DNA from: Moheibacter stercoris
Lineage (GTDB): Bacteria; Bacteroidota; Bacteroidia; Flavobacteriales; Weeksellaceae
DNA: 64,000 bases
Assembly (NCBI RefSeq): GCF_040545805.1
Contig: NZ_JBEPMO010000001.1
Coordinates: forward strand, 1 to 64,000
Direction of reading: 5' to 3'
Each line of letters begins with the position of its first letter. Positions within the stretch are counted from its first letter, which is position 1. The notes below the pieces were generated by a model that saw nothing but the letters and a program-made list of their open reading frames with translations, made no database searches and had not been told where the DNA came from. The position numbers and the translations under genes were made by a program. Positions 16,717-25,390 of the stretch are shown here, one piece after another.

Positions 16717-17175
16717 TATCGAATCTCCAAAAACAACATCAAAGCGATTCATACCCGAAGCGGTCATATTCTGAAGTTCACAGAAGATGAAAGCATTATC
16801 ATCACCGATAAATCAGGTAATGAAATCCACCTCGATACAACGGGAAGTAATATCAACATTACAGCACCAGAGACGATGACTTTAAACGCTAAAAATATGT
16901 TTTTAAATGTGGGTGAGAATCTCACAACTACTGTCGGCATGAATAATACTGAAAGTGTAGGAATGGTCAAAACTACTTCTGTTGCTGGAGATGCCAATTT
17001 GATGGTTACAGGAAAACTCATGGAAATTATTGATGGGGATGTTCACAGCGAGTCAAAACAAAACAGACAAGAAATAGCGCAGGAAGATATGCAATTCCAA
17101 TCATCTAAAAATATTGATAATCATTCTCAAACTATTGTTACGAATAATAGTGGTGAGTATGGTATAGGTCATTAA
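16717..17175 (+). pseudogene. Orphan VgrG C-terminal tail
   Basis: An open frame without a start of its own reads NNIKAIHTRSGHILKF, then ITDKSGNEIHLDTTGSNINITAPETMTLNAKNMFLNVG, and ends NNSGEYGIGH. This is the gp5-like beta-helix and tail of a VgrG (compare VIHTRSGTKV, GNTWLMDGQGNINVNAP and SGEYGTGH in VgrG1), without the 440 or so preceding residues. It sits between an immunity gene and a complete effector. It looks like the 3' end of a former vgrG, left behind when the vgrG tail-plus-effector block in front of it was inserted. Confidence 0.8.
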
Positions 17176-17189
17176 CTTAAAAAATCATT

Positions 17190-18524
17190 ATGAGTAAGAT
17201 AAGAATAGTAGGCGGAAAGTATACGAAGATAACCGGAGGAACTCATGAGATTTATGGAAAAAGAATTGACTATATAGCTCAACAAAAGGTAAGGAATGAT
17301 GGTGTACAAGGAGGGGTTCACAATACGAATAATCCAAAGTCTCCTCCTGTAAAAGAAAATACATTTCTGATAGAAGGGAAATGGACTGATACACAAGACA
17401 AAGAAATTACACGCACACGAGTAGGTAATACTGTTCGATTTCATATACAAACCAAAGGAATTCCCGAAGGTGGAAAAGTAGCTATACAAATGAAAGATTA
17501 TGACGGAACCGTATATCTCATGTATGGTTTTCTTCCAGTAAAACTGTATGATGAAATAGGCATCGTAACCACAAACAAAGAAACTGGAGCGAGTACCCCA
17601 TTTACACATTTGACGGTGGATAAAGAAGGAAAAGCTGTCCTAACTTTAAACCTGGATGAAAATTTGCATCCGATGATTGCAGATGACACAGGGGCATTTA
17701 TAGAATTATATGTAACTTGTAGATATCTGAATGAAAAAATAGATTTACCTACGAGTAAAAATAAATATCTAGAAGTAGGATTTTCTGAGAAAACTCTTTT
17801 TATAAAACCAGCCGTAAAAGAGGGAAATTACCCATTACCGGAAATATATTCACATAAGGGGGAAATCATTTCTTATATAATTAACCAGAAAGAAAAAAAC
17901 ATAGGATCACAATTTGGCATTCTCAAAATAAAAACTACAGAACATTTTAGTAAAATGAGTGATGTCGATGCTGTTAAAAAAACAATTTACACAGAAGGAA
18001 TCGACATTAGTACCGGAAAAACAGAATTTAAACATTTTCATATTGAAGAAATTCAAAATCTTTACTATTCCAAAATAGAAATACAAGAAGGAAATATATT
18101 TGTAGATGAAGAACTCAGAAAAGTAAACAAAATTGACAAAGACACTTACTTAGCCTATGAGACTAAAAATAAAATTATACGCATAGGACAAGATGCATCT
18201 AAACTTATTGACAACTATATGTTGTTATCTGATATGAAAGAAATGATTCCTGCTTTGAGTTCAAATGATCAGTTCAACAAACCCTCATTATCAAGTTTTA
18301 TGTTTTTTCTGCCCCCAGCGATAAGTGTAGGTTTTACTGTTTTAGAATATATAGCCACAGATATGCTCAGAGATTTTGATGAATGGTATGAGGAAGCAAA
18401 ACAACTCATGTTAGAAAATGCTAAAATGAGCGGACTCACACAAGTTAGAAATTTATTGCATATGCGAAAAAATACTGATTTTAAAGATTATAGATTATTA
18501 CAAGATGTGCCACATTACCATTGA
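17190..18524 (+). CDS. IRIxGG-type T6SS effector with unknown toxin end
   Basis: 444 residues. The N-terminus SKIRIVGGKYTKITGGTHEIYG matches the other VgrG-following effectors. Residues about 55-200 form an Ig-like domain (GNTVRFHIQTKGIPEGGKVAIQMKDYDG) shared with the 48647 effector. The C-terminal half is unique, with a hydrophobic stretch (FMFFLPPAISVGFTVLEYIATDM) that might insert in a membrane. No catalytic motif was recognised. The C-terminus appears frameshifted: the homologous remnant at 19351 continues past KDYR, and an overlapping frame (18505-18681) carries the equivalent tail. Confidence 0.65.
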   Translation: MSKIRIVGGKYTKITGGTHEIYGKRIDYIAQQKVRNDGVQGGVHNTNNPKSPPVKENTFLIEGKWTDTQDKEITRTRVGNTVRFHIQTKGIPEGGKVAIQMKDYDGTVYLMYGFLPVKLYDEIGIVTTNKETGASTPFTHLTVDKEGKAVLTLNLDENLHPMIADDTGAFIELYVTCRYLNEKIDLPTSKNKYLEVGFSEKTLFIKPAVKEGNYPLPEIYSHKGEIISYIINQKEKNIGSQFGILKIKTTEHFSKMSDVDAVKKTIYTEGIDISTGKTEFKHFHIEEIQNLYYSKIEIQEGNIFVDEELRKVNKIDKDTYLAYETKNKIIRIGQDASKLIDNYMLLSDMKEMIPALSSNDQFNKPSLSSFMFFLPPAISVGFTVLEYIATDMLRDFDEWYEEAKQLMLENAKMSGLTQVRNLLHMRKNTDFKDYRLLQDVPHYH

Positions 18525-18681
18525 AAAACTTTTAAAGGGAGAAATAAAAACATATTTTGAATTAGATAAAATTAATTTGGAAGATGATTTAAAATTACAA
18601 GAAGATTTTTATTCAGAAAAGGAAATTAATCAAACTAGATATTCTATTCTTATAAAAGAACAATATGACAATCAAAGATAG
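18505..18681 (+). pseudogene. Displaced C-terminal tail of the 17190 effector
   Basis: A 58-codon frame overlaps the end of the preceding ORF (CHITIEKLLKGEIKTYFELDK). It aligns with SVINDLLRGKIITLRKLEEEK in the duplicate at 19351-19548, where it is in frame with KDYR. A short indel near GATGTGC (18504-18510) would explain the split. Confidence 0.5.
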
Positions 18682-18721
18682 GATTATATATTTTTAGTCG
18701 AAAGCTAATAATTCAATAATT

Positions 18722-19231
18722 ATGAAATATTCATTCTATATTTTACTTTTTTATTTAGTAAGTTGTAAAGGACAAGACATAGTTAATTTTATTGAAGTTA
18801 AAAGTGATAACTATAGTCAAATTGAAATACAAAAACAAAAAAACAACTCGGATAGTTTAGCTGTTATTTTCAGTATTCCTAAATCTTATTTAATTTCCAC
18901 AAATAAGAATATTAAACCAATTCATTTGACTTACTATAAAGATTTAAATAATAATGAAAAAAGTGGACATATTGAGAAAAATGATAGTATCAATATAAAA
19001 GATACTATAGATGTAAACATTAAATATTTATATCTAATAAATTTTAAAGATTTCAATGAATTAACAAATCAAAAGTTTAGTAATGAAAATTCATTTTATA
19101 AAATAATAAATAACAAAAAACTATATGATTTATTAAAAGAGTATAAAAATGACGAAATAGTTTTTAAATACTATTATTTAGATAATCCCCAAGAAATTCA
19201 GGTGCTTTCCGCCTCTGTAAATTTAGAATAA
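18722..19231 (+). CDS. Lipoprotein, candidate immunity to the 17190 effector
   Basis: 169 residues with lipoprotein signal MKYSFYILLFYLVSC. Very AT-rich and Asn/Lys/Ile-rich (KNNSDSLAVIFSIPKSYLIST). It is followed by a fragmentary second copy of the effector's C-terminus and then another lipoprotein. It has no recognised domain. Position and lipoprotein topology suggest an immunity protein. Confidence 0.55.
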   Translation: MKYSFYILLFYLVSCKGQDIVNFIEVKSDNYSQIEIQKQKNNSDSLAVIFSIPKSYLISTNKNIKPIHLTYYKDLNNNEKSGHIEKNDSINIKDTIDVNIKYLYLINFKDFNELTNQKFSNENSFYKIINNKKLYDLLKEYKNDEIVFKYYYLDNPQEIQVLSASVNLE

Positions 19232-19250
19232 TAATAATAATAATAATAGA
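19229..19250 (+). repeat. ATA/TAA trinucleotide run
   Basis: About seven tandem AAT/TAA units directly after the lipoprotein stop, at the joint between that gene and the effector remnant. It may mark a recombination or slippage joint. Confidence 0.6.
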
Positions 19251-19264
19251 TAATGACATTTTTC

Positions 19265-19548
19265 TTCTACAATATATAGCCACAAATATGCTCAGGGAGT
19301 TTGATGAGTTGTTTTAAGAATCTTTACAACATCTGCTAGAAAACAATTAAATGAGTGGACTCACACAAGTTAGAAATTTATTGCATATGCGAAAAAATAC
19401 TGATTTTAAAGATTATAGGTTTATCGAGGATATAGCAATGTCAGTTATAAATGATTTATTGAGAGGTAAAATTATCACTTTAAGAAAACTAGAAGAAGAA
19501 AAATTCAAGATATTAGAATATAACTATGTAAATATAATTGTTTTTTAA
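19265..19548 (+). pseudogene. Remnant of effector C-terminus (copy of 18340-18681)
   Basis: Translated in pieces, this reads YIATNMLREFDEL, stop, LLENN, stop, MSGLTQVRNLLHMRKNTDFKDYRFIEDIA. That follows the end of the 17190 effector (YIATDMLRDFDEW ... MSGLTQVRNLLHMRKNTDFKDYR). The DNA at 18426-18493 and 19351-19418 is nearly identical, a direct repeat offset by 925 bp. In-frame stops near 19317 and 19349 prevent an uninterrupted product. Only the 65-codon end from 19351 remains open. Confidence 0.75.
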
Positions 19549-19621
19549 TTTATAAATGGATAAAAGACGAAAATAAAGATGATGAAATAGCTTTAGTAGA
19601 AACAATAATAATTCAAGATTA

Positions 19622-20242
19622 ATGAGAGCTTTTATGAAAATTCTAATATGCCTTCTATTTTTTTCTTGTTCCAAACAAGTGAAAATACAAAGGATTTACG
19701 ATAATAATTACGACACATCTAAAGTTGTTTTTCCTTATTCAATTGACAATAATAAATTAGATAGTATATATATATATTCCCCAATATCATTTAACCTGAT
19801 AAATAGTTTAAATTCAAATATGAAATTCGAGTCCTTTACTCAAAATAAAAATCAGACTCATAATGATTTTATTGTAAATAATAAATTTTATAGGACATCT
19901 GATATTAAAATCCATGAAATTAATTTTTCTCCAAAATCAGAGAATAAGATTATTATTTATCTAAAATATAAAATAGCTTTTTCAAATTTAGATCTCAGCA
20001 ATCAAAATAAAATTAAAGCTATTTTTCAATCTCGGCAAAAGGATTCAATTGTTATTAAGAACAATAGCTATGTAGATAAAGAATTAGTTAAATTAAAAAA
20101 TGATGATTTTTTGATATTAAATTTAAAAACAAACAGTAGTTCACAATTTTACATTTATTGCTTTATTAATAATTCTTTTATTAAACTAAATGAAACGCAG
20201 ATAATAAATACACCAAACTTACATTCAATTTGTAATAATTAA
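19622..20242 (+). CDS. Lipoprotein, second stacked immunity candidate
   Basis: 206 residues. Signal sequence MRAFMKILICLLFFSC with the lipid Cys at about residue 16. The mature part is Asn/Ile/Lys-rich with beta propensity (HEINFSPKSENKIIIYLKYKIAF). It follows the effector remnant just as the 18722 lipoprotein follows the real effector, so it is probably immunity against an earlier version of that toxin. It is the last plus-strand gene of this array; 35 bp later the minus-strand array begins. Confidence 0.55.
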   Translation: MRAFMKILICLLFFSCSKQVKIQRIYDNNYDTSKVVFPYSIDNNKLDSIYIYSPISFNLINSLNSNMKFESFTQNKNQTHNDFIVNNKFYRTSDIKIHEINFSPKSENKIIIYLKYKIAFSNLDLSNQNKIKAIFQSRQKDSIVIKNNSYVDKELVKLKNDDFLILNLKTNSSSQFYIYCFINNSFIKLNETQIINTPNLHSICNN

Positions 20243-20277
20243 CACGGATAAAAATAGAAATGATGATGTTGCTGTCT

Positions 20278-20945
20278 ATTTCACCATTTTTTAAGCGTGC
20301 ATTTTCTTTTGGGTATTTGACTTTATCTCCATCTGCTTCTTCTATTTCGACTTGCCAAAAGGATACTTTTGTCCAATCTGCTTTTTTGATTTCGTTCTTT
20401 AAAGTTGTGGTGTTGATTGTCCATTCAGCTGTTTCATCTTTTACCGTGACTTGTGTGTTTTGTGGAAATTTGTCCAGTCCGTTCCCGAATTTATTTCGTA
20501 TCAAAATCAGCTTTAGTTTCGTCCCATTCAAATTCCTTGTTTGTACCTTGACTTTTATGGGATCTCCGTACTTTATCACTTCATACGCATCTTTGCCGTT
20601 GGGTTTGAGGAAGCGGACGCTTGTGATGTCCTTTTTACTGTCTATGTAGGTAAACTTTCCTTTTTCCAGCTCACTATGGCTTACCGTGGTTGCCGGATAA
20701 ACTGTATCCTTACCGCCCCGATTCTTTCTGGAAACATCTGCATACTGTATGCTTCCTTCTTTGAACTCTGCTGCGAAGAATAGTGAATATTTACCCCGCT
20801 CAAAGTATAGTTTATCTAATTCCCCTTTGATTCCGTCTGTAGTAAATTTTGCCTTGGCAATTCCACTTTCATTAAATTCTACCTCCCCCAGATTCTTGAT
20901 ATAGTTACCTCCCGTTTTGTCTTTTTTCCAGAAGTTGCAAATGAA
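20278..20945 (-). pseudogene. Third, truncated orphan copy of the effector middle segment
   Basis: Read on the minus strand, an open frame without a proper start encodes NYIKNLGEVEF, then SLFFAAEFKEGSIQYADVSR, then FLKPNGKDAYEVIKYGDPIKVKVQTRN and PKENARLKNGEID, after which the similarity stops. These segments match the 1458-residue effector (about 26935-27600) almost base for base. No toxin domain follows. The nominal ORF at 20181-20579 (GTG start) is only its 3' part running on into unrelated sequence. Confidence 0.8.
20278..20945 (-). repeat. Shared effector segment, copy 3
   Basis: This is the third instance of the 0.65-0.8 kb shared segment, also at about 23465-24245 and 26790-27610. It keeps the part encoding the two beta-sandwich-like blocks and lacks the CPRC linker part. 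Confidence 0.8.
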
Positions 20946-21017
20946 GTTTTTATTTTTTTATTTCAAAGAGCCTCGGCTTAAATTGTTTGCGTTTTTATCA
21001 ACAAGTATGAAACTCTA

Positions 21018-22112
21018 TTATTCTAAAGATTTTAATCTACTTTTATGCACGTACCCCGTGTTACCTTCTTTTGTTTTTACAAGCCACCATTCACCATTTT
21101 TTTGTTGTACTTCTATTTTTTCTCCAGACTTAATTTTTTGAATGATATTTGAGCTTGAAGATGTTGAGCTTCTAAGATTTGTAAACCCGTCAGGATCTTC
21201 TATAAAATAAGATTCGCTTTCTAAGAAATTCTCTATATAATACTTTAATAATGGGTAATTAAATGCATTATTATTTCTTAAATCAGTTAAGAATTCAGGG
21301 AATTTACTTAAAACATAGTCAACTCCTCCATAAACTGAAGAGCCCAATTGCTTCTCGGAATATTCTAATTGATATTCTAAAAGAAATGCTGCGTTTTCAC
21401 TCCTATTTCCCTCATAAATATAGCCACTATCTTCTTTTTCATTTAAAATTTTTTCTGCAAGGCTAAAATACATAAATTCAGAAGAAGAAAATTTTTCATA
21501 ATATTTTTTAATCAAGTCCTTTCTCAATTCATATTTACCAAATACGCCTGTAGCCCCAATAAAAACAGTTTCAGCAAAGAACATCTTTTCATCCCTTGTA
21601 AAGTCTGTTCCAATTTCATTTAATACAAAATCTACAAGCTTTTCATCTTTCGTATACCCAAAATCAATCAATAAATAATATAGATATCCTGATTTTTTAT
21701 TTTTTAGATTTATAAAAGCATTATTATCATCATAGAAAATATATTTATTTAAATTTTTTAGAGAAATGGAATCCTCTTCAGGGTCTAACCAGCTAATATA
21801 TCTTTGAGTCAAATTAACCTCAGGATGTCCTTCCGATTCACTTATATACCCAAATTTAGGTATTAAAATTTTGATGTCTTTGTTTCTCTGTGGTGCTTGA
21901 CCAGAATATTTTTGTTGACTCACACTATAAGAATTGATATCAACTCCAAAAACATTTAATATTTTTTTTTCAAATGTGATTTTATCCGGCTTAATCCAAT
22001 CTGTTGAAATTGAATCTGTCATAATGTTTTTATTAAAAATTTTATTTTCATCATTAACTTTTTTACAATGTGTCAATGAAATAAAGACAGCAATTAATAT
22101 TAATTTATACAT
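21018..22112 (-). CDS. Lipoprotein with C-terminal bacterial SH3 domain, immunity candidate 2
   Basis: I prefer the ATG at 22112 (MYKLILIAVFISLTHC, lipobox Cys) over the TTG at 22130 that overlaps the orphan effector end. The middle is helical and repeat-like (KLVDFVLNEIGTDFTRDEKMFFAETVF). The last 45 or so residues form an SH3_3-type domain (IKSGEKIEVQQKNGEWWLVKTKEGNTGYVHKSRLKSLE). It follows the GH19-like/L,D-transpeptidase-like orphan module and is probably its immunity protein. The SH3 domain could hold peptidoglycan or the toxin. Confidence 0.6.
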   Translation of the reverse strand: MYKLILIAVFISLTHCKKVNDENKIFNKNIMTDSISTDWIKPDKITFEKKILNVFGVDINSYSVSQQKYSGQAPQRNKDIKILIPKFGYISESEGHPEVNLTQRYISWLDPEEDSISLKNLNKYIFYDDNNAFINLKNKKSGYLYYLLIDFGYTKDEKLVDFVLNEIGTDFTRDEKMFFAETVFIGATGVFGKYELRKDLIKKYYEKFSSSEFMYFSLAEKILNEKEDSGYIYEGNRSENAAFLLEYQLEYSEKQLGSSVYGGVDYVLSKFPEFLTDLRNNNAFNYPLLKYYIENFLESESYFIEDPDGFTNLRSSTSSSSNIIQKIKSGEKIEVQQKNGEWWLVKTKEGNTGYVHKSRLKSLE

Positions 22113-22122
22113 TCTGTAAATT

Positions 22123-24132
22123 TTATTCAATTACACCCAACCAGTTTCCACTTACCTTTGAAATATTTCGTTCTTCAACAATTAATCGAACCGGTTTTTC
22201 ATCGGAGTTGTTGTCAAAATCAGGCATGTTATTTATCAAAGTTTGTACAATCGTATTGATAGGTTGATTTTTTTTTCTGTTACCATAATTTGAAGTATGT
22301 GATGTAATGCACCCTTCCGCACCTGAAGGCCATCCCCCATGTATAGCTATACCACCTCTCCATCCATCAATTCCATTAATGCTAGACTCCCCAACGCCTT
22401 CTTTATCGGCAATATAAATGTGGTACTTTTGAGCTCTTGACCCTTTGTTTAGATAATACTCACCTGGAGGGCACTCATTACTTGACCCATATCTTTTTTG
22501 AGATCTTGTACTACTATTTGCAGCATCTCTTGCAAAGAATTCTTCATAATCAGGAGAAGGGAGTTTATTATTATTTTTATCCTTTTTATAAGTATTAAGG
22601 GTTAAGTTTTTATAAACTTTGAGTTTATAAACAACCCACTGTTTATTTTTCCCATCTTTTACATCACCATATTTAAAAGCTGTTCCTGAAATAACCACAA
22701 CAGTTCCCTTTTCATCATAGGTTGACGATTTCCCTGGAGAACAAGAATTTACTTGCAAAACTTCTACAGCCTTTTTAAAGTATCTCATTCGTTCTTCTAG
22801 ACCTTCCAGTTTATCATTTATTTTCTTTGTAACTTGTTTTACTGCTTCATCACTTACTTTTGTTGCTAGAGAACTTAAATTATTCTTTCCCCAATATGCA
22901 AGCGCAGAGATGATAGCATCTTTAGGATTAGTTTTTAACTTATATGGATTATTGTCACCTAACCAGTTTACATCAATTCCAAAATTATTTTTTACATAAG
23001 TTTGTAATTTATCATAATTGTCTTTCCAAGTTATTTGTTTAAAGCCTTTTCCACTATATCTCCAACCATCTGTGCTGCTATGACCTGAGGTTTTCCCTAT
23101 TGGATGTGAAGGTCCGTAAATTGCATTTGCAACTTCAGGCCAGTTGTCTTTATTGAGAGATAAATCGGATAACCTTTTTGCTTCCTTTTGCTGGTTCTCT
23201 ATACTTCCAAATTCTTTGAAGTAAGATTTAAATAAACCACGCATGCGTTCTGAGTTAGTATATTTAAATCTTTCCTGAAGTTCAAAAAATTTAGATTCTT
23301 GACTAATTTGAGCTAAAAAATGAGCCTTTGTAACACAAGTATTGATTCCTACTTTTTTTCTAAATTCATTTAGAATAGGTAAAGCAGCTTTAATCATTGT
23401 GTCATCTTTAATCAAACAATTTCCTTTAGCATCTACACATATTTTTTTGATTTGATCTAGTGTAATATTCTCCTCACATCTTGGACACTTTCCGTCTGTA
23501 TGTGTATGTTGCTTCACCTCCAACGGCACCCCAACCACCAATGGCGCATTGGTTTTTGCAAGTTCACTTATAACAGCATTGTCACTTAATTTTAAGGATT
23601 GATAAGTCATTAATTTAGTCCAATCAATTTCACCATTTTTTAAGCGTGCATTTTCTTTTGGGTATTTGACTTTGTCTCCATCTGATTCTTCCAGTTCCAC
23701 TTGCCAAAACGCTACTTTTGTCCAGTCTTCCTTTTTGATTTGGTTCTTTAAAGTTGTGGTGTTGATTGTCCATTCAGCTTTTTCATCTTTTACCGTGACT
23801 TGTGTGTTTTGTGGAAATTTGTCCAGTCCGTTCCCGAATTTATTTCGAAGGATTGTCAATTTCAATTTTGTCCCTTCCAAATTCCTTGTTTGTACCTTGA
23901 CTTTTATGGGATCTCCGTACTTTATCACTTCATACGCATCTTTGCCATTGGACTTCAGGAAACGTACGCTGGTGATGTCTTTTTTATTGTCTATATAGGT
24001 GAATTTCGCTTTCTCTAGTTGTTTATAATGAACTGTTTGGGAAGGATAGATGGTATCTTTACCTCCTCTTTTCTTACGGGAAATATCTGCAAATTGAATC
24101 GCTCCATCTTTGAATTCAGCAGCAAAATACAT
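22123..24132 (-). CDS. Orphan effector 3' module: GH19-like domain plus YkuD/DUF5675-like end
   Basis: 669 codons from an internal ATG (MYFAAEFKDG). The homologous frame really continues to 24237, where a TAG replaces the Leu codon found in the other copies (D-L-G-E). Order: shared beta segments, HTHTDGKCPRCEENIT linker, a GH19 chitinase/lysozyme-like domain (INTCVTKAHFLAQISQESKF; WRYSGKGFKQITWKDNYDKL), then a novel end. That end contains GIAIHGGWPSGAEGCITSH, like the His...Cys centre of YkuD/DUF5675-type folds. It lacks the LysM and DUF4280 parts needed for delivery, so it is probably a silent donor or relic. Confidence 0.65.
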   Translation of the reverse strand: MYFAAEFKDGAIQFADISRKKRGGKDTIYPSQTVHYKQLEKAKFTYIDNKKDITSVRFLKSNGKDAYEVIKYGDPIKVKVQTRNLEGTKLKLTILRNKFGNGLDKFPQNTQVTVKDEKAEWTINTTTLKNQIKKEDWTKVAFWQVELEESDGDKVKYPKENARLKNGEIDWTKLMTYQSLKLSDNAVISELAKTNAPLVVGVPLEVKQHTHTDGKCPRCEENITLDQIKKICVDAKGNCLIKDDTMIKAALPILNEFRKKVGINTCVTKAHFLAQISQESKFFELQERFKYTNSERMRGLFKSYFKEFGSIENQQKEAKRLSDLSLNKDNWPEVANAIYGPSHPIGKTSGHSSTDGWRYSGKGFKQITWKDNYDKLQTYVKNNFGIDVNWLGDNNPYKLKTNPKDAIISALAYWGKNNLSSLATKVSDEAVKQVTKKINDKLEGLEERMRYFKKAVEVLQVNSCSPGKSSTYDEKGTVVVISGTAFKYGDVKDGKNKQWVVYKLKVYKNLTLNTYKKDKNNNKLPSPDYEEFFARDAANSSTRSQKRYGSSNECPPGEYYLNKGSRAQKYHIYIADKEGVGESSINGIDGWRGGIAIHGGWPSGAEGCITSHTSNYGNRKKNQPINTIVQTLINNMPDFDNNSDEKPVRLIVEERNISKVSGNWLGVIE

Positions 24133-24245
24133 TTCGTAATTCCCTCTTTCTAGATTTAACTTATTAAGTTCGGTTTGGATTTCATTGGTCGAAAATTTCG
24201 CTTTGGCAATACCTTTTCCATCAAAACTGATTTCGCCCTAATCTT
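23465..24245 (-). repeat. Shared effector segment, copy 2
   Basis: Nearly the same DNA as 26790-27610 from the IKD-GE codons through the HTH-DGKCPRC linker. It diverges on the 5' side just above the TAG at 24238-24240 and on the 3' side within the GH19-like region. Confidence 0.8.
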
Positions 24246-24283
24246 TGATATCCTATATTATATAACTCACCAAATAAAACTAA

Positions 24284-25390
24284 TTAGTTTTCAATTAAAT
24301 CAGGCGGACCGAATTTATCAAATTGTTCTGCATAATGAACCATTTCTTTTAAGTGAGGTAAATTATAATAATTTTCCTGTTCGAATTGATTTACCATTTT
24401 GTTCCATAATTGTTCATTATACGCTAGGTAACAAAATCCTAAAATATTGCCCCACATTCCATCATTCCAATTTTCAGGTGATTTAGTCCATAATTTTTTA
24501 AATAATGGATCGGTAGTATTTGATGCATAAGCTATAATTTTGATCAATTCTTCTTCTGTCCAAGTACTCTCGTTATTGAAATATTTTATTATTTCATGGG
24601 TTACATATTTTTCTAATGCCAAAACGTATTGATTTTGTTTTGCAGAAGTATTTTGTTGAATGTATTTTAAATATTCTTTATTGATTTGTAAAATGCCATT
24701 AGCATCTTTTGTAAATATGATGTATTTAGCAACATACTCAGGATCCCCAATACTACCAGCACTGTTAGGTATTTTATTTTCATCTTTTTCTATAAGATAG
24801 TTATAATAATCTTTGTAACTTTTTTTTACGTTTAATTTTTCTGAGTTTATAAATTCATGACTTTCAAATAGATTTCCTGTTTTGTTAATTTCAGAGATAA
24901 AAAGATTATTATTATTAATCTCAACTTCAAATTTCAAATTTGTATTTTCTGTAACTTTTTGTTCAATGAACGAATAACTGAATTCACCAAGGTTATATAA
25001 AATATTATTATAATATAAAATAACTTTATAATCTCTTTGTGTGAAATTATCTAATTCTATTAAATATAATACGGTAGAATTTTTTCTAAATTTTAATAAA
25101 TTTAATTCTCCTAAATCCAAATCAAAATCTATTATTTCATATAAATTTAGTTCTTCGTTATTTTTAAGACCTAAAATTGTATGTCTATCATAATCTATAG
25201 TAATTAAAGAATTTTCGTAATAAAAGATATTTATACCATTTTCACTTTTTCTTTCATTATAATTTACAAATTCAAGTATTTCATTTACTTGAGAGTTTTC
25301 ACTTTTGTTATTTATTTTTTTTGCAACTGTATCTTTACAAGAAAGTAGAGTAACAATAAATAATATATTTATACAAAATCTTATTACCAT
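24284..25390 (-). CDS. Lipoprotein, immunity candidate 1
   Basis: 368 residues with lipoprotein signal MVIRFCINILFIVTLLSC. The N-terminal half is beta-rich (YYENSLITIDYDRHTILGL), the C-terminal half helical and Trp/Tyr-rich (TWTEEELIKIIAYASNTTDPLFKKLW). Its ATG overlaps the stop of the giant effector (ATGGTAA), so translation is coupled. The overlap and lipoprotein form make it the immunity candidate for the effector's GH19-like/M23 end. Its N-terminal half weakly resembles that of the 55469 lipoprotein. Confidence 0.65.
   Translation of the reverse strand: MVIRFCINILFIVTLLSCKDTVAKKINNKSENSQVNEILEFVNYNERKSENGINIFYYENSLITIDYDRHTILGLKNNEELNLYEIIDFDLDLGELNLLKFRKNSTVLYLIELDNFTQRDYKVILYYNNILYNLGEFSYSFIEQKVTENTNLKFEVEINNNNLFISEINKTGNLFESHEFINSEKLNVKKSYKDYYNYLIEKDENKIPNSAGSIGDPEYVAKYIIFTKDANGILQINKEYLKYIQQNTSAKQNQYVLALEKYVTHEIIKYFNNESTWTEEELIKIIAYASNTTDPLFKKLWTKSPENWNDGMWGNILGFCYLAYNEQLWNKMVNQFEQENYYNLPHLKEMVHYAEQFDKFGPPDLIEN

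Noticed and set aside
20917..21466. Plus-strand frames opposite the SH3 lipoprotein
   Set aside because: They lack a plausible ribosome site and lie wholly antisense to a protein with a signal peptide and SH3 domain.
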